A stretch of 64,000 bases of DNA, taken from positions 1-64,000 of the forward strand of contig CAUQTI010000011.1 of NCBI GenBank assembly GCA_963521065.1, given 5' to 3'. Both the position numbers and the translations under genes were made by a program. The number at the start of each line of letters is the position of its first letter. Position 1 is the first letter of the stretch. This document shows positions 62,640-64,000 of this stretch, one piece after another. This stretch comes from IOR16 sp963521065. Lineage in GTDB: Bacteria > Bacillota > Clostridia > Peptostreptococcales > Anaerovoracaceae. Under the pieces are notes generated by a model. That model searched no databases, was not told the DNA's origin, and saw nothing but the letters and a program-made list of their open reading frames with translations.

Positions 62640-62987
62640 TTATTTTGCTTCTTTCGTCTTGATTCTTGCTGCCTTACCGGTTCTCTGACGCATGTAGTTC
62701 AGCTTCGCACGTCTTACACTGCCCTTACGAATTACTTCGATCTTGGCAATCAACGGTGAGTGAATCGGGAAAGTTTTTTCTACACCAACACCGGAAGCGA
62801 TTCTTCTTACCGTAAAAGTCTTAGATAATCCACCGTTTTGTTCTTTTAAAACAAAGCCTTCAAAAATCTGGATTCTTTCACGAGTTCCTTCCTTGATTTT
62901 GATGTGTACTTTTACTGTATCGCCCACTCCAAATTCAGGTACCTCTGCTTTTGCATAGTCCTGTGTAATTACATTCATAATATCCAT
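62640..62987 (-). CDS. rplS: 50S ribosomal protein L19
   Basis: 115 residues from the ATG at 62987, which has AAGGAGG 8 nt upstream; this equals the family length. An upstream in-frame ATG would add 14 residues without a ribosome binding site. Typical sequence: FGVGDTVKVHIKIKEGTRER, GGLSKTFTVRRIASGVGVEK and the Arg/Lys-rich end (RAKLNYMRQRTGKAARIKTK). Confidence 0.96.
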   Translation of the reverse strand: MDIMNVITQDYAKAEVPEFGVGDTVKVHIKIKEGTRERIQIFEGFVLKEQNGGLSKTFTVRRIASGVGVEKTFPIHSPLIAKIEVIRKGSVRRAKLNYMRQRTGKAARIKTKEAK

Positions 62988-63075
62988 TGCTGTATCCTCC
63001 TTCCTCCATAGACGTTCTTGGTATCCCAACGTGTATTCTCACACTTTATCCAGCGGACCGCCCGTAATACATCAC
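62988..63075 (-). ncRNA. Probable L19 leader (autoregulatory rplS 5' UTR)
   Basis: The minus-strand leader reads GGCGGTCCGCTGG at about 63060-63048 and GAACGTC at 63019-63013, followed by GGAGGAAGGAGG. From memory, the Firmicutes L19 leader contains GGUCCGCUG and AACGUC in this order near the ribosome binding site. The match is by recollection of the consensus. Confidence 0.5.
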
Positions 63076-63181
63076 TAGATAATATATCATGTCCTTTTAT
63101 TATTTGCAAGAATTATTTATTTCATTCAAGCTGATTCTATGTAAAATTAGCATCAAATCCGGTCAAAAGTCACTACTTTGC

Positions 63182-64000
63182 TCAAGCTCTCGGGTGTGTC
63201 CGGTCATAAACGTCCTTAATGTGATTTTTCGCGACCGAAAGATAAATCTGCGTTGCCGCGATATCTTCATGTCCTAATAAATCCTGCAAGGACTTTAAAT
63301 CCGCCCCGTTTTGTATCATATGCACCGCAAAGGAGTTTCTGAGAATCTGTGGTGTAAGTTTATGCTCAAGCCCTGCGCCTTTCGCATATTCTTTCATCAG
63401 TTTCCAAAGACCCTGCCGCGTCATGCGTTCTCCGTAATAGTTTAAAAACAAGGCCGTCTCTTCTTGTGATTTTTCTCTTAGAAATTTAGGACGCACTTCA
63501 TAAATATACGTTTCCAAAGCTTGTCTTGCCGGTCTTCCAAGCGGAATAATTCTTGCTTTTCCATGCTCTCCTGTACAGGTGACAAAACCGATACGCAAAT
63601 TGATATCTTCCACATTGGTTCCGGTAATTTCACTCACTCGAATCCCCGCTGCATAAAGCAGCTCTAAAATTGCCTGATCTCTAAGCCCCTTTATTGAAGT
63701 ATCCGGCTGTTTCAACAAGCGTTCCACCTCATCAATGGTTAGATACTCCACGGTTTTTCGTTCGATTTTGGGCGAGCGAATATGAAGTGTAGGATCATTC
63801 TTTATCAAATTCCGCTCGGATAAAAAGCGAAAAAAAGAACGCAAGGAGGCAATCTTACGGTTAACGGTTGAACCGGATTTTCCTTCATTCTTTAACTTCA
63901 ATAAATAAGAAACCACGTCCGTATTGCTGGCTTCACAAATATCTGCCTCCGTTTTTCCCTTAAAAAAGGTAAAAAATTCTTCCATATCCCGCCGGTATGC
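63182..64000 (-). CDS. XerC/XerD-type tyrosine recombinase (N-terminus outside window)
   Basis: At least 272 residues. The frame stays open to the edge, reading AYRRDMEEFFTFF, the usual core-binding-domain phrase, so the true start is beyond 64000. Catalytic residues: Arg in AAGIRVSEITG, Lys in GEHGKARIIPLG, Arg in QILRNSFAVH, His in LLGHEDIAA and Tyr in TQIYLSVAK. In the HxLR motif the His is Gln (LTPQILR, codon at 63347-63349). Probably the chromosome-dimer resolvase or a close paralogue; the His change makes full activity uncertain. Confidence 0.88.
   Translation of the reverse strand, partial: AYRRDMEEFFTFFKGKTEADICEASNTDVVSYLLKLKNEGKSGSTVNRKIASLRSFFRFLSERNLIKNDPTLHIRSPKIERKTVEYLTIDEVERLLKQPDTSIKGLRDQAILELLYAAGIRVSEITGTNVEDINLRIGFVTCTGEHGKARIIPLGRPARQALETYIYEVRPKFLREKSQEETALFLNYYGERMTRQGLWKLMKEYAKGAGLEHKLTPQILRNSFAVHMIQNGADLKSLQDLLGHEDIAATQIYLSVAKNHIKDVYDRTHPRA

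Noticed and set aside
62639..63029. rplS start at 63029
   Set aside because: It would add 14 residues; the AAGGAGG site and family length favour the ATG at 62987.
1..64000. CRISPR array, tRNA or rRNA genes
   Set aside because: No regularly spaced direct repeats and no tRNA or rRNA signature were seen; the only structured RNAs are the T-box and probable L19 leader.

Overview
The window is a chromosomal segment of a low-GC, monoderm anaerobe of the class Clostridia. The signs are a soluble NADH/NADP/ferredoxin oxidoreductase of clostridial type, a CoA-transferase of the 4-hydroxybutyrate/acetate type, a T-box-controlled valS, a PdaB-like polysaccharide deacetylase of the kind found in spore formers, AGGAGG ribosome binding sites throughout, and no outer-membrane genes (the pilus locus has no secretin). 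An amino-acid-fermenting member of the Eubacteriales near Anaerovoracaceae (Family XIII) is my best guess, but that placement is inference. Layout: 1-50 looks like the end of an ISL3-type insertion sequence. 293-1612 is the CoA-transferase. 1983-7791 is a three-gene operon for a flavin/iron-sulfur electron-transfer complex (NuoE-like, NuoF-like, and a fused GltD/NuoG-like subunit) that resembles the Stn/Hyl transhydrogenases. 8035-12801 carries a DMT transporter, a 54-residue membrane peptide, holA and comEC. 12865-14267 is an insertion-sequence graveyard: an IS200/IS605 transposase remnant with a nonsense codon, a broken IS3-family element, and a second IS3 orfA that the first one interrupts. 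14343-37798 is one unbroken minus-strand run of about 23.5 kb: a Tad/Flp pilus system (TadA, TadB, TadC, TadZ-like, two Flp-like pilins, three TadE/TadG-like proteins, two prepilin peptidases) interleaved with a phospho-signalling set (Ser/Thr kinase with TPRs, PP2C phosphatase, FHA protein), a von Willebrand A protein, several zinc-ribbon membrane proteins, an O-antigen-ligase-like protein and two paralogous TPR lipoproteins. It starts from a good sigma-A type promoter at 37845-37873 that overlaps an inverted repeat. 37892-64000 is mostly conserved housekeeping DNA: a HutP-family regulator, a class A PBP, a transglutaminase-like membrane protein, the plsX-rnc-smc-ftsY operon, a tandem-OB SSB-like protein, a polysaccharide deacetylase, an FAH-family hydrolase, a MATE exporter, dgkB-folC-valS with a T-box leader, rnhB-rbgA, rplS with a probable L19 leader, and a XerC/D-type recombinase cut by the window end. 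How the parts may work together: the pilus locus joins the kinase/phosphatase/FHA/vWA combination known from threonine-phosphorylation control of type VI secretion to a Gram-positive Tad pilus. The kinase has a long insert next to its activation segment with two T-x-V-L motifs that could be FHA ligands, and the TadC-like platform protein carries an extracellular insert with atrophied Ig-like repeats. This is the best candidate here for a poorly described system. All functional statements rest on reading motifs and context; no database search was run.
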